Source: Hydractinia symbiolongicarpus (taxonomy: Eukaryota; Cnidaria; Hydrozoa; Anthoathecata; Hydractiniidae). From it: a stretch of DNA of 64,000 nt. The notes beneath the pieces are model-generated. The model was not told the DNA's origin. It saw nothing but the letters and a program-made list of their open reading frames with translations, and ran no database searches. The stretch lies in the NCBI RefSeq assembly GCF_029227915.1, contig NC_079883.1, positions 32,118,001-32,182,000 on the forward strand, given 5' to 3'. The translations under genes and the position numbers were made by a program. Positions 48,391-62,696 of this stretch are shown here, one piece after another (position 1 is the stretch's first letter; each line of letters begins with the position of its first letter).

Positions 48391-51300
48391 GCTAAACGCA
48401 TGAGACTTGTAGTTTTCAAAAATATTTTCATATTTGATGAGACGCTGAATAAAAGAAGTTTAATCGCTGGCAAACGAAAACCCGCGATTTCCCGTAAATC
48501 CCGGGCTTGGCCCGTATAGTCAAAAGTATACAAAGAAAGTACCCAGGGAGTAAACTCATTTCCCGAACGAAATTTTAAATTACTTTTTCACCACTAAAAC
48601 GCATGAGACTTGTAGTTTTTAAAAATGTTTTCATTTTTAATGAGACGCTGAATAAAAGCAGTTTAATCGCCGGCAAACGAAAACCCGCGATTTCCCGTAA
48701 ATCCCGGCTTGGCCCGTATAGTCAAAAGTATACAAAGAAAGTACCCAGGGAGTAAACTCATTTCCCAAACGATTTTTTAAATTATTATTTCACCACAAAA
48801 ACGCATGAGACTTGTAGTTTTCAAAAATGTTTTCATTTTTGATGAAACGCTGAATAAAAGAAGTTTAATCGCCGGCAAACGAAAACCCGCGATTTCCCGT
48901 AAATCCCGTGCTTGGCCCGTATAGTCAAAAATATACAAAGAAAGTACCCAGGGAGTAAACTCATTTCCCGAACGATTTTTTAAATTACTTTTTCACCACT
49001 AAAAGGCATGAGACTTGTAGTTTTTAAAAATGTTTTCATTTTTGATGAGACGCTGAATAAATGAAGTTTAATCGCCGGCAAACGAAAACCTGCCATTTCC
49101 CGTAAATCCTGGACTCGGCCCGTATAGTCAAAAGTATACAAAGAAAGTACCCAGGGAGTAAACTCATTTCTTAAACGATTTTTTAAATTATTATTTCACC
49201 ACTAAAGCGCATGAGACTTGTAGTTTTCAAGAATGTTTTCATTTTTAATGAGACGCTGAATAAAAGCAGTTTAATCACCGGCAAACGAAAATCCGCGATT
49301 TCCCGTAAATCCCGGGCTTGGCATGTATAGTCGAATGTATACAAAGAAAGTACCCTGTGAGTAAACTCATTTCCAGAACGATTTTTTAACTTATTTTTTC
49401 ACCACTAAAACGCATAAGACTTGTAGTTTTTAAAAATGTTTTCATTTTTGATGAGACGCTGAATAAAAGAAGTTTAATCGCCGGCAAACTAAAACCCGCG
49501 ATTTCTCGTAAATCCCGGGCTTGGCCCGTATAGTCGAATGTATACAAAGAAAGTACCCTGTGAGTAAACTCATTTCCAGAACGATTTTTTAAATTATTTT
49601 TTCACCGCTAAACGCATGAGACTTGTAGTTTTCAAAAATATTTTCATATTTGATGAGACGCTGAATAAAAGAAGTTTAATCGCCGGCAAACGAAAACCCG
49701 CGATTTCCCGTAAATCCCGGGCTTGGCCCGTATAGTCAAAAGTATACAAAGAAAGTACCCAGGGAGTAAACTCATTTCCCGAACGAAATTTTAAATTACT
49801 TTTTCACCACTAAAACGCATGAGACTTGTAGTTTTTAAAAATGTTTTCATTTTTAATGAGACGCTGAATAAAAGCAGTTTAATCGCCGGCAAACGAAAAC
49901 CCGCGATTTCCCGTAAATCCCGTGCTTGGCCCGTATAGTCAAAAATATACAAAGAAAGTACCCAGGGAGTAAACTCATTTCCCGAACGATTTTTTAAATT
50001 ACTTTTTCACCACTAAAAGGCATGAGACTTGTAGTTTTTAAAAATGTTTTCATTTTTGATGAGACGCTGAATAAATGAAGTTTAATCGCCGGCAAACGAA
50101 AACCTGCCATTTCCCGTAAATCCGGGACTCGGCCCGTATAGTCAAAAGTATACAAAGAAAGTACCCAGGGAGTAAACTCATTTCTTAAACGATTTTTTAA
50201 ATTATTATTTCACCACTAAAACGCATGAGACTTGTAGTTTTCAAGAATGTTTTCATTTTTAATGAGACGCTGAATAAAAGCAGTTTAATCACCGGCAAAC
50301 GAAAATCCGCGATTTCCCGTAAATCCCGGGCTTGGCATGTATAGTCGAATGTATACAAAGAAAGTACCCTGTGAGTAAACTCATTTCCAGAACGATTTTT
50401 TAAATTATTTTTTCACCACTATAACGCATAAGACTTGTAGTTTTTAAAAATGTTTTCATTTTTGATGAGACGCTGAATAAAAGAAGTTTAATCGCCGGCA
50501 AACTAAAACCCGCGATTTCTCGTAAATCCCGGCTTGGCCCGTATAGTCAAAAGTATACAAAGAAAGTACCCAGGGAGTAAACTCATTTCCCGAACGATTT
50601 TTTAAATTATTTTTTCACCACTAAAACGCATGAGACTTGTAGTTTTTAAAAATGTTTTCATTTTTGATGAGACGCTGAATAAAAGAAGTTTAATCGCCAG
50701 GAAAACGAAAACCCGCGATTTCCCGTAAATCCCGGGCTTGGCCCGTATAGTCGAATGTATACAAAGAAAGTACCCTGTGAGTAAACTCATTTCCAGAACG
50801 ATTTTTTAAATTATTTTTTCACCGCTAAACGCATGAGACTTGTAGTTTTTAAAAATATTTTCATATTTGATGAGACGCTGAATAAAAGAAGTTTAATCGC
50901 CGGCAAACGAAAACCCGCGATTTCCCGTAAATCCCGGGCTTGGCCCGTATAGTCAAAAGTATACAAAGAAAGTACCCAGGGAGTAAACTCATTTCCCGAA
51001 CGAAATTTTAAATTACTTTTTCACCACTAAAACGCATGAGACTTGTAGTTTTTAAAAATGTTTTCATTTTTAATGAGACGCTGAATAAAAGCAGTTTAAT
51101 CGCCGGCAAACGAAAACCCGCGATTTCCCGTAAATCCCGGCTTGGCCCGTATAGTCAAAAGTATACAAAGAAAGTACCCAGGGAGTAAACTCATTTCCCA
51201 AACGATTTTTTAAATTATTATTTCACCACTAAAACGCATGAGACTTGTAGTTTTCAAAAATGTTTTCATTTTTGATGAAACGCTGAATAAAAGAAGTTTA

Positions 51301-51959
51301 ATCGCCGGCAGACGAAAACCCGCAATTTCCCGTAAATCCCGTGCTTGTCCCGTATAGTCAAAAGTATACAAAGAAAGTACCCAGGGAGTAAACTAATTTT
51401 CCGAACGATTTTTTAAATTACTTTTTCACCACTAAAAGGCATAAGACTTGTAGTTTTTAAAAATGTTTTCATTTTTGATGAGACGCTGAATAAATGAAGT
51501 TTAATCGCCGGCAAACGAAAACCTGCCATTTCACCTAAATCCTGGACTAGGCCCGTATAGTCAAAAGTATACAAAGAAAGTACCCAGGGAGTAAACTCAT
51601 TTCTTAAACGATTTTTTAAATTATTTTTTCACTGCTAAACGCATGAGACTTGTAGTTTTCAAAAATATTTTCATATTTGATGAGACGCTGAATAAAAGAA
51701 GTTTAATCGCCGGCAAACAAAAACCCGCGATTTCCCGTAAATCCCGGGCTTGGCCCGTATAGTCAAAAGTATACAAAGAAAGTACCCAGGGAGTAAACTC
51801 ATTTCCCGAACGAAATTTTAAATTACTTTTTCACCACTAAAACGCATGAGACTTGTAGTTTTTAAAAATGTTTTCATTTTTAATGAGACGCTGAATAAAA
51901 GCAGTTTAATCGCCGACAAACGAAAACCCGCGATTTCCCGTAAATCCCGGCTTGGCCCG
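48391..51959. repeat. CACCGCTAAACG-anchored cluster of 4-6 monomer units
   Basis: The anchor GCTAAACG occurs at 48391, 49607, 50824 and, in the form CACTGCTAAACG, at 51634 (1,216, 1,217 and 810 bp). Inside, AAATCCCGTGCTTGG (48905 and 49919) and GGCATGTATAG (49320 and 50334) recur at 1,014 bp, so neighbouring units gained or lost one monomer at different places. Linked private words are TGCCATTTCC and AATCACCGGC. Confidence 0.8.
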
Positions 51960-54900
51960 TATAGTCAAAAGTATACAAAGAAAGTACCCAGGGAGTAAAC
52001 TCATTTCCCAAACGATTTTTTAAATTATTATTTCACCACTAAAACGCATGAGACTTGTAGTTTTCAAAAATGATTTCATTTTTGATGAAACGCTGAATAA
52101 AAGAAGTTTAATCGCCGGCAAACGAAAACCCGCAATTTCCCGTAAATCCCGTGCTTGGCCCGTATAGTCAAAAGTATACAAAGAAAGTACCCAGGGAGTA
52201 AACTAATTTCCCGAACGATTTTTTAAATTACTTTTTCACCACTAAAAGGCATGAGACTTGTAGTTTTTAAAAATGTTTTCATTTTTGATGAGACGCTGAA
52301 TAAATGAAGTTTAATCGCTGGCAAACGAAAACCTGCCATTTCACCTAAATCCTGGACTCGGCCCGTATAGTCAAAAGTATACAAGGAAAGTACCCAGGGA
52401 GTAAACTCATTTCTTAAACGATTTTTTAAATTATTATTTCACCACTAAAACGCATGAGACTTGTAGTTTTCAAGAATGTTTTCATTTTTAATGAGACGCT
52501 GAATAAAAGCAGTTTAATCACCGGCAAACGAAAATCCGCGATTTCCCGTAAATCCCGGGCTTGGCACGTATAGTCGAATGTATACAAAGAAAGTACCCTG
52601 TGAGTAAACTCATTTCCAGAACGATTTTTTAAATTATTTTTTCACCACTAAAACGCATAAGACTTGTAGTTTTTAAAAATGTTTTCATTTTTGATGAGAC
52701 GCTGAATAAAAGAAGTTTAATCGCCGGCAAACGAAAACCCGCGATTTCGCGTAAATCCCGGCTTGGCCCGTATAGTCAAAAGTATACAAAGAAAGTACCC
52801 AGGGAGTAAACTCATTTCCCGAACGATTTTTTAAATTATTTTTTCACCACTAAAACGCATGAGACTTGTAGTTTTTAAAAATGTTTTTATTTTTGATGAG
52901 ACGCTGAATAAAAGAAGTTTAATCGCCGGCAAACGAAAACCCGCGATTTCCCGTAAATCCCGGGCTTGGCGCGTATAGTCGAATGTATACAAAGAAAGTA
53001 CCCTGTGAGTAAACTCATTTCCAGAACGATTTTTTAAATTATTTTTTCACCACTAAAACGCATGAGACTTGTAGTTTTCAAGAATGTTTTCATTTTTAAT
53101 GACACGCTGAATAAAAGCAGTTTAATCGCCGGCAAACGAAAACCCGCGATTTCCCGTAAATCCCGGGCTTGGCACGTATAGTCGAATGTATACAAAGAAA
53201 GTACCCTGTGAGTAAACTCATTTCCAGAACGATTTTTTAAATTATTTTTTCACCACTAAAACGCATAAGACTTGTAGTTTTTAAAAATGTTTTCATTTTT
53301 GATGAGACGCTGAATAAAAGAAGTTTAATCGCCGGCAAACGAAAACCCGCGATTTCCCGTAAATCCCGGCTTGGCCCGTATAGTCAAAAGTATACAAAGA
53401 AAGTACCCAGGGAGTAAACTCATTTCCCGAACGATTTTTTAAATTACTTTTTCACCACTAAAACGCATGAGACTTGTAGTTTTTAAAAATGTTTTCATTT
53501 TTGATGGGACGCTGAATAAATGAAGTTTAATCGCCGGCAAACGAAAACCTGCGATTTCCCGTAAATCCTGGACTCGGCCCGTATAGTCAAAAGTATACAA
53601 AGAAAGTACCCTGTGAGTAAACTCATTTCCAGAACGATTTTTTAAATTATTTTTTCACCACTAAAACGCATAAGACTTGTAGTTTTTAAAAATGTTTTCA
53701 TTTTTGATGAGACGCTGAATAAAAGAAGTTTAATCGCCGGCAAACGAAAACCCGCGATTTCCCGTAAATCCCGGCTTGGCCCGTATAGTCAAAAGTATAC
53801 AAAGAAAGTACCCAGGGAGTAAACTCATTTCCCGAACGATTTTTTAAATTACTTTTTCACCACTAAAACGCATGAGACTTGTAGTTTTTAAAAATGTTTT
53901 CATTTTTGATGGGACGCTGAATAAATGAAGTTTAATCGCCGGCAAACGAAAACCTGCGATTTCCCGTAAATCCTGGACTCGGCCCGTATAGTCAAAAGTA
54001 TACAAAAAAAGTACCCAGGGAGTAAACTCATTTCCAGAACAATTTTTTAAATTATTTGTTCACCGCTGAAACGCATAAGACTTATAGTTTTCAAAAATGT
54101 TTTTATTTTTGATGAGACGCTTAATGAAAGAGGTTTAATCGCCGGAAAACGAAAACCGCGATTTCCCGTAAATCCCGGGCTTGGCCCGTATAGTCGAATG
54201 TATACAAAGAAAGTACCCTGTGAGTAAACTCATTTCCAGAACGATTTTTTAAATTATTTTTTCACCACTAAAACGCATGAGACTTGTAGATTTCAAAAAT
54301 GTTTTTATTTTTGATGAGACGCTGAATAAAAGAAGTTAAATCGCCGGCAAACGAAAACCCGCGATTTCCCGTAAATCCCGGGCTTGGCACGTATAGTCGA
54401 ATGTATACAAAGAAAGTACCCTGTGAGTAAACTCATTTCCAGAAAGATTTTTTAAATTATTTTTTCACCACTAAAACGCATAAGACTTGTAATTTTTAAA
54501 AATGTTTTCATTTTTGATGAGACGCTGAATAAAAGAAGTTTATTCGCCGGCAGACAAAAACCCGCAATTTCCCGTAAATCCCGTGCATGTCCCGTATAGT
54601 CAAAAGTATATAAAGAAAGTACCCAGGGAGTAAACTAATTTCCCGAACGATTTTTTAAATTACTTTTTCACCACTAAAAGGCATAAGACTTGTAGTTTTT
54701 AAAAATGTTTTCATTTTTGATGAGACGCTGAATAAATGAAGTTTAATCGCCGGCAAACGAAAACCTGCCATTTCACCTAAATCCTGGACTCGGCCCGTAT
54801 AGTCAAAAGTATACAAAGAAAGTACCCAAGGAGTAAACTCATTTCTTAAACGATTTTTTAAATTATTATTTCACCACTAAAACGCATGAGACTTGTAGTT

Positions 54901-55405
54901 TTCAAGAATGTTTTCATTTTTAATGAGACGCTGAATAAAAGCAGTTTAATCACCGGCAAACGAAAACCCGCGATTTCGCGTAAATCCCGGCTTGGCCCGT
55001 ATAGTCAAAAGTATACAAAGAAAGTACCCAGGGAGTAAACGCATTTCCCGAACGATTTTTTAAATTATTTTTTCACCACTAAAATTCATGAGACTTGTAG
55101 TTTTTAAAAATGTTTTCATTTTTGATGAGACGCTGAATAAAAGAAGTTTAATCGCCAGGAAAACGAAAACCCGCGATTTCCCGTAAATCCCGGGCTTGGC
55201 CCGTATAGTCGAATGTATACAAAGAAAGTACCCTGTGAGTAAACTCATTTCCAGAACGATTTTTTAAATTATTTTTTCACCGCTAAACGCATGAGACTTG
55301 TAGTTTTCAAAAATATTTTCATATTTGATGAGACGCTGAATAAAAGAAGTTTAATCACCGGCAAACGAAAACCCGCGATTTCCCGTAAATCCCGGGCTTG
55401 GCCCG
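51960..55405. repeat. 17-monomer higher-order repeat, copy 1
   Basis: Repeated 3,446 bp downstream: GATGAAACGC is at 52084 and 55530, GATGGGACGC at 53503/53908 and 56949/57354, and CACCGCTGAAACG with ACTTATAG at 54061 and 57507. Similarity covers about 2.5 kb (to about 54530). Copy 1 then continues into TTTATTCGCCGGCAGAC and CCCGTGCATGTCCCG (54540-54595), which copy 2 lacks. A nested 405 bp duplication (GATGGGACGC pair) is in both copies. Confidence 0.85.
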
Positions 55406-57975
55406 TATAGTCAAAAGTATACAAAGAAAGTACCCAGGGAGTAAACTCATTTCCCAAACGATTTTTTAAATTATTATTTCACCACTAAAACGCATGAGAC
55501 TTGTAGTTTTCAAAAATGTTTTCATTTTTGATGAAACGCTGAATAAAAGAAGTTTAATCGCCGGCAAACGAAAACCCGCAATTTCCCGTAAATCCCGTGC
55601 TTGGCCCGTATAGTCAAAAGTATACAAAGAAAGTACCCAGGGAGTAAACTAATTTCCCGAACGATTTTTTAAATTACTTTTTCACCACTAAAAGGCATGA
55701 GACTTGTAGTTTTTAAAAATGTTTTCATTTTTGATGAGACGCTGAATAAATGAAGTTTAATCGCCGGCAAACGAAAACCTGCCATTTCACCTAAATCCTG
55801 GACTCGGCCCGTATAGTCAAAAGTATACAAAGAAAGTACCCAGGGAGTAAACTCATTTCTTAAACGATTTTTTAAATTATTATTTCACCACTAAAACGCA
55901 TGAGACTTAGAGTTTTCAAGAATGTTTTCATTTTTAATGAGACGCTGAATAAAAGCAGTTTAATCACCGGCAAACGAAAATCCGCGATTTCCCGTAAATC
56001 CCGGGCTTGGCACGTATAGTCGAATGTATACAAAGAAAGTACCCTGTGAGTAAACTCATTTCCAGAACGATTTTTTAAATTATTTTTTCACCACTAAAAC
56101 GCATAAGACTTGTAGTTTTTAAAAATGTTTTCATTTTTGATGAGACGCTGAATAAAAGAAGTTTAATCGCCGGCAAACGAAAACCCGCGATTTCGCGTAA
56201 ATCCCGGCTTGGCCCGTATAGTCAAAAGTATACAAAGAAAGTACCCAGGGAGTAAACTCATTTCCCGAACGATTTTTTAAATTATTTTTTCACCAATAAA
56301 ACGCATGAGACTTGTAGTTTTTAAAAATGTTTTCATTTTTGATGAGACGCTGAATAAAAGAAGTTTAATCGCCGGCAAACGAAAACCCTCGATTTCCCGT
56401 AAATCCCGGGCTTGGCGCGTATAGTCGAATGTATACAAAGAAAGTACCCTGTGAGTAAACTCATTTCCAGAACGATTTTTTAAATTATTTTTTCACCACT
56501 AAAACGCATGAGACTTGTAGTTTTCAAGAATGTTTTCATTTTTAATGACACGCTGAATAAAAGCAGTTTAATCGCCGGCAAACGAAAACCCGCGATTTCC
56601 CGTAAATCCCGGGCTTGGCACGTATAGTCGAATGTATACAAAGAAAGTACCCTGTGAGTAAACTCATTTCCAGAACGATTTTTTAAATTATTTTTTCACC
56701 ACTAAAACGCATAAGACTTGTAGTTTTTAAAAATGTTTTCATTTTTGATGAGACGCTGAATAAAAGAAGTTTAATCGCCGGCAAACGAAAACCCGCGATT
56801 TCCCGTAAATCCCGGCTTGGCCCGTATAGTCAAAAGTATACAAAGAAAGTACCCAGGGAGTAAACTCATTTCCCGAACGATTTTTTAAATTACTTTTTCA
56901 CCACTAAAACGCATGAGACTTGTAGTTTTTAAAAATGTTTTCATTTTTGATGGGACGCTGAATAAATGAAGTTTAATCGCCGGCAAACGAAAACCTGCGA
57001 TTTCCCGTAAATCCTGGACTCGGCCCGTATAGTCAAAAGTATACAAAGAAAGTACCCTGTGAGTAAACTCATTTCCAGAACGATTTTTTAAATTATTTTT
57101 TCACCACTAAAACGCATAAGACTTGTAGTTTTTAAAAATGTTTTCATTTTTGATGAGACGCTGAATAAAAGAAGTTTAATCGCTGGCAAACGAAAACCCG
57201 CGATTTCCCGTAAATCCCGGCTTGGCCCGTATAGTCAAAAGTATACAAAGAAAGTACCCAGGGAGTAAACTCATTTCCCGAACGATTTTTTAAATTACTT
57301 TTTCACCACTAAAACGCATGAGACTTGTAGTTTTTAAAAATGTTTTCATTTTTGATGGGACGCTGAATAAATGAAGTTTAATCGCCGGCAAACGAAAACC
57401 TGCGATTTCCCGTAAATCCTGGACTCGGCCCGTATAGTCAAAAGTATACAAAGAAAGTACCCAGGGAGTAAACTCATTTCCAGAACAATTTTTTAAATTA
57501 TTTGTTCACCGCTGAAACGCATAAGACTTATAGTTTTCAAAAATGTTTTTATTTTTGATGAGACGCTTAATGAAAGAGGTTTAATCGCCGGAAAACGAAA
57601 ACCGCGATTTCCCGTAAATCCCGGGCTTGGCCCGTATAGTCGAATGTATACAAAGAAAGTACCCTGTGAGTAAACTCATTTCCAGAACGATTTTTTAAAT
57701 TATTTTTTCACCACTAAAACGCATGAGACTTGTAGATTTCAAAAATGTTTTTATTTTTGATGAGACGCTGAATAAAAGAAGTTTAATCGCCGGCAAACGA
57801 AAACCCGCGATTTCCCGTAAATCCCGGGCTTGGCACGTATAGTCGAATGTATACAAAGAAAGTACCCTGTGAGTAAACTCATTTCCAGAAAGATTTTTTA
57901 AATTATTTTTTCACCACTAAAACGCATAAGACTTGTAATTTTTAAAAATGTTTTCCTTTTTGATGAGACGCTGAA
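55406..57975. repeat. 17-monomer higher-order repeat, copy 2
   Basis: Collinear with 51960-54530 at a constant 3,446 bp, so no net gain or loss of monomers since duplication. Private differences are single bases, for example ACTTAGAGTTTTC (near 55906), CACCAATAAAACG (near 56292) and AACCCTCGATTTCCC (near 56386). Both copies share GAAAACCGCGATTTCCC with one C missing (near 54154 and 57599). Confidence 0.85.
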
Positions 57976-58479
57976 TAAAAGAAGTTTAATCGCCGGCAAA
58001 CGAAAACCCGCGATTTCCCGTAAATACCCGGCTTGGCCTGCATAGTCAAAAGTATACAAAGAAAGTACCCAGGGAGTAAACTCATTTCCCAAACGATTTT
58101 TTAAATTATTTTTTCACCACTAAAACGCATGAGACTTGTAGTTTTCAAAAATGTTTTCATTTTTGATGAGACGCTGAATAAAAAAAGTTTAATCGCCGGC
58201 AAAGGAAAATCCGCGATTTCCCGTAAATCCCGGGCTTGGCCCGTATAGTCAAAAGTATACAAAGAAAGTACCCAGGGAGTAAACTCATTTCCCGAACGAT
58301 TTTTTATATTATTTTTTTACCACTAAACGCATGAGACTTGTAGTTTTCAAAAATATTTTCATATTTGATGTGACGCTGAATAAAAGAAGTTTAATCGTCG
58401 GCAAACGAAAATCCGCGATTTCCCGTAAATCCCGGACTCGGCCCGTATATTCGAATGTATACAAAGAAAGTATCCAGGG
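57976..58479. repeat. Bridge monomers before the 9-monomer pair
   Basis: About two and a half monomers. GGCCTGCATAGTC at 58035 also occurs at 61686, 3,651 bp further, and both carry the AAATAC change in the core. GGCAAAGGAAAATCC (near 58199) recurs near 62052. The unit at 58331 is another TGATGTGACG-subtype copy, joined to an AACGAAATTTTAAATTAC tail. Confidence 0.75.
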
Positions 58480-60304
58480 AGTAAACTCATTTCCCGAACG
58501 AAATTTTAAATTACTTTTTCACCACTAAAACGCATGAGACTTGTAGTTTTTAAAAATGTTTTCATTTTTCATGAGACGCTGAATAAAAGCAGTTTAATCG
58601 CCGGCAAACGAAAACCCGCGATTTCCCGTAAATCCCGGGCTTGGCACGTATAGTCGAATGTATACAAAGAAAGTACCCTGTGAGTAAACTCATTTCCAGA
58701 ACGATTTTTTAAATTATTTTTTCACCACTAAAACGCATAAGACTTGTAGTTTTTAAAAATGTTTTCATTTTTGATGAGACGCTGAATAAAAGGAGTTTAA
58801 TCGCCGGCAAACGAAATCCTGCGATTTCCCGTAAATCCCGGACTCGGCCCGTATAGTCAAAAGTATACAAAGAAAGTACCCAGGGAGTAAACTCATTTCC
58901 AGAACGATTTTTTAAATTATTTTTTCACCACTAAAACGCATAAGACTTGTAGTTTTTAAAAATGTTTTCATTTTTGATGAGACGCTGAATAAAAAAAGTT
59001 TAATCGCCGGCAAACGAAAATCCGCGATTTCCCGTAAATCCCGGGCTTGGCCCGTATAGTCAAAAGTATACAAAGAAAGTACCCAGGGAGTAAACTCATT
59101 TCCCGAACGATTTTTTATATTATTTTTTTACCACTAAACGCATGAGACTTGTAGTTTTCAAAAATATTTTCATATTTGATGTGACGCTGAATAAAAGAAG
59201 TTTAATCGTCGGCAAACGAAAATCCGCGATTTCCCGTAAATCCCGGACTCGGCCCGTATATTCGAATGTATACAAAGAAAGTATCCAGGGAGTAAACTCA
59301 TTTCCCAAACGATTTTTTAAATTTTTTTTTCACCACTAAAACACATGAGACTTGTTGTTTTCAAAAATGTTTTCATTTTTGATGAGACGCTTAATGAAAG
59401 AGGTTTAATTGCCGGAAAACGAAAACCCGCGATTTCCCGTAAATCCCGGACTCGGCCCGTATATTCGAATGTATACAAAGAAAGTATCCAGGGAGTAAAC
59501 TCATTTCCCAAACGATTTTTTAAATTTTTTTTTTCACCACTAAAACACATGAGACTTGTTGTTTTCAAAAATGTTTTCATTTTTGATGAGACGCTTAATG
59601 AAAGAGGTTTAATCGCCGGAAAACGAAAACCCGCGATTTCCCGTAAATCCCGGGCTTGGCCCGTATAGTCGAATGTATACAAAGAAAGTACCCTGTGAGT
59701 AAACTCATTTCCAGAAAGATTTTTTAAATTATTTTTTCAGCACTAAAACGCATAAGACTTGTTGTTTTCAAAAATGTTTTCATTTTTGATGAGACGCTTA
59801 ATGAAAGAGGTTTAATTGCCGGAAAACGAAAACCCGCGATTTCTCGTAAATCCCGGACTCGGCCCGTATATTCGAATGTATACAAAGAAAGTATCCAGGG
59901 AGTAAACTCATTTCCCAAACGATTTTTTAAATTTTTTTTTCACCACTAAAACACATGAGACTTGTTGTTTTCAAAAATGTTTTCATTTTTGATGAGACGG
60001 TTAATGAAAGAGGTTTAATCGCCGGAAAACGAAAACCCGCGATTTCCCGTAAATCCCGGGCTTGGCCCGTATAGTCGAATGTATACAAAAAAAGTACCCT
60101 GTGAGTAAACTCATTTCCAGAACGATTGTTAAAATTATTTTTTCACCACTAAACGCATGAGACTTGTAGTTTTCAAAAATGTTTTCATTTTTGATGAGAC
60201 GCTGAATAAAAGGAGTTTAATCGCCGGCAAACGAAATCCTGCGATTTCCCGTAAATCCCGGACTCGGCCCGTATAGTCATAGTATACAAAGAAAGTACCC
60301 AGGG
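58480..60304. repeat. 9-monomer higher-order repeat, copy 1 (1,825 bp)
   Basis: Repeated 1,825 bp downstream: GAACGAAATTTTAAATTAC is at 58496 and 60321, and the TGATGTGACG unit at 59142 and 60967. Inside are four consecutive monomers with the rare ACTTGTTGTTTTC (near 59353, 59559, 59761 and 59964), a local one- and two-monomer expansion. AACGATTGTTAAAATT (near 60121) and AGTCATAGTATAC (near 60276, two bases missing) are private. Confidence 0.85.
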
Positions 60305-61590
60305 AGTAAACTCATTTCCCGAACGAAATTTTAAATTACTTTTTCACCACTAAAACGCATGAGACTTGTAGTTTTTAAAAATGTTTTCATTTTTCATGAG
60401 ACGCTGAATAAAAGCAGTTTAATCGCCGGCAAACGAAAACCCGCGATTTCCCGTAAATCCCGGGCTTGGCACGTATAGTCGAATGTATACAAAGAAAGTA
60501 CCCTGTGAGTAAACTCATTTCCAGAACGATTTTTTAAATTATTTTTTCACCACTAAAACGCATAAGACTTGTAGTTTTTAAAAATGTTTTCATTTTTGAT
60601 GAGACGCTGAATAAAAGGAGTTTAATCGCCGGCAAACGAAATCCTGCGATTTCCCGTAAATCCCGGACTCGGCCCGTATAGTCAAAAGTATACAAAGAAA
60701 GTACCCAGGGAGTAAACTCATTTCCAGAACGATTTTTTAAATTATTTTTTCACCACTAAAACGCATAAGACTTGTAGTTTTTAAAAATGTTTTCATTTTT
60801 GATGAGACGCTGAATAAAAAAAGTTTAATCGCCGGCAAACGAAAATCCGCGATTTCCCGTAAATCCCGGGCTTGGCCCGTATAGTCAAAAGTATACAAAG
60901 AAAGTACCCAGGGAGTAAACTCATTTCCCGAACGATTTTTTATATTATTTTTTTACCAATAAACGCATGAGACTTGTAGTTTTCAAAAATATTTTCATAT
61001 TTGATGTGACGCTGAATAAAAGAAGTTTAATCGTCGGCAAACGAAAATCCGCGATTTCCCGTAAATCCCGGACTCGGCCCGTATATTCGAATGTATACAA
61101 AGAAAGTATCCAGGGAGTAAACTCATTTCCCAAACGATTTTTTAAATTTTTTTTTCACCACTAAAACACATGAGACTTGTTGTTTTCAAAAATGTTTTCA
61201 TTTTTGATGAGACGCTTAATGAAAGAGGTTTAATTGCCGGAAAACGAAAACCCGCGATTTCCCGTAAATCCCGGACTCGGCCCGTATATTCGAATGTATA
61301 CAAAGAAAGTATCCAGGGAGTAAACTCATTTCCCAAACGATTTTTTAAATTTTTTTTTTCACCACTAAAACACATGAGACTTGTTGTTTTCAAAAATGTT
61401 TTCATTTTTGATGAGACGCTTAATGAAAGAGGTTTAATCGCCGGAAAACGAAAACCCGCGATTTCCCGTAAATCCCGGGCTTGGCCCGTATAGTCGAATG
61501 TATACAAAGAAAGTACCCTGTGAGTAAACTCATTTCCAGAAAGATTTTTTAAATTATTTTTTCAGCACTAAAACGCATAAGACTTGTAAT
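60305..61590. repeat. 9-monomer higher-order repeat, copy 2 (partial)
   Basis: Collinear with 58480-59760 and then diverging: copy 1 has GTTGTTTTCAAAAATG near 59761, while this copy has GTAATTTTTAAAAATG near 61586. It keeps the two-monomer open frame seen at 59317-59682, identical in translation. The private TTTTACCAATAAACGC (near 60953) marks it. Confidence 0.82.
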
Positions 61591-62696
61591 TTTTAAAAAT
61601 GTTTTCATTTTTGATGAGACGCTGAATAAAAGAAGTTTAATCGCCGGCAAACGAAAACCCGCGATTTCCCGTAAATACCGGGCTTGGCCTGCATAGTCAA
61701 AAGTATACAAAGAAAGTACCCAGGGAGTAAACTCATTTCCCAAACGATTTTTTAAATTATTTTTTCACCACTAAAACGCATGAGACTTGTAGTTTTCAAA
61801 AATGTTTTTATTTTTGATGAGACGCTGAATAAAAGGAGTTTAATCGCCGGCAAACGAAATCCTGCGATTTCCCTAAATCCCGGACTCGGCCCGTATAGTC
61901 AAAAGTATACAAAGAAAGTACCCAGGGAGTAAACTCATTTCCAGAACGATTTTTTAAATTATTTTTTCACCACTAAAACGCATAAGACTTGTAGTTTTTA
62001 AAAATGTTTTCATATTTGATGAGACGCTGAATAAAAAAAGTTTAATCGCCGGCAAAGGAAAATCCGCGATTTCCCGTAAATCCCGGGCTTGGCCCGTATA
62101 GTCAAAAGTATCCAAAGAAAGTACCCAGGGAGTAAACTCATTTCCCGAACGATTTTTTATATTATTTTTTTACCACTAAACGCATGAGACTTGTAGTTTT
62201 CAAAAATATTTTCATATTTGATGTGACGCTGAATAAAAGAAGTTTAATCGTCGGCAAACGAAAATCCGCGATTTCCCGTAATACCCGGACTCGGCCCGTA
62301 TATTCGAATGTATACAAAGAAAGTATCCAGAGAGTAAACTCATTTCCCAAACGATTTTTTAAATTTTTTTTTCACCACTAAAACGCATGAGACTTGTAGT
62401 TTTTAAAAATCTTTTCATTTTTGATGAGACGCTGAATAAATGAAGTTTAATCGCCGGCAAACGAAAACCTGCGATTTCCCGTAAATCCTGGACTCGGCCC
62501 GTATAGTCAAAAGTATACAAAGAAAGTACCCAGGGAGTAAACTCGTTTCCCAAACGACTTTTTAAATTATTGTTTCACCACTAAAACGCATGAGACTTGT
62601 AGTTTTCAAGAATGTTTTCATTTTTAATGAGACGCTGAATAAAAGCAGTTTAATCGCCGGCAAACGAAAACCCGCGATTTCCCGTAAATTCCGGGC

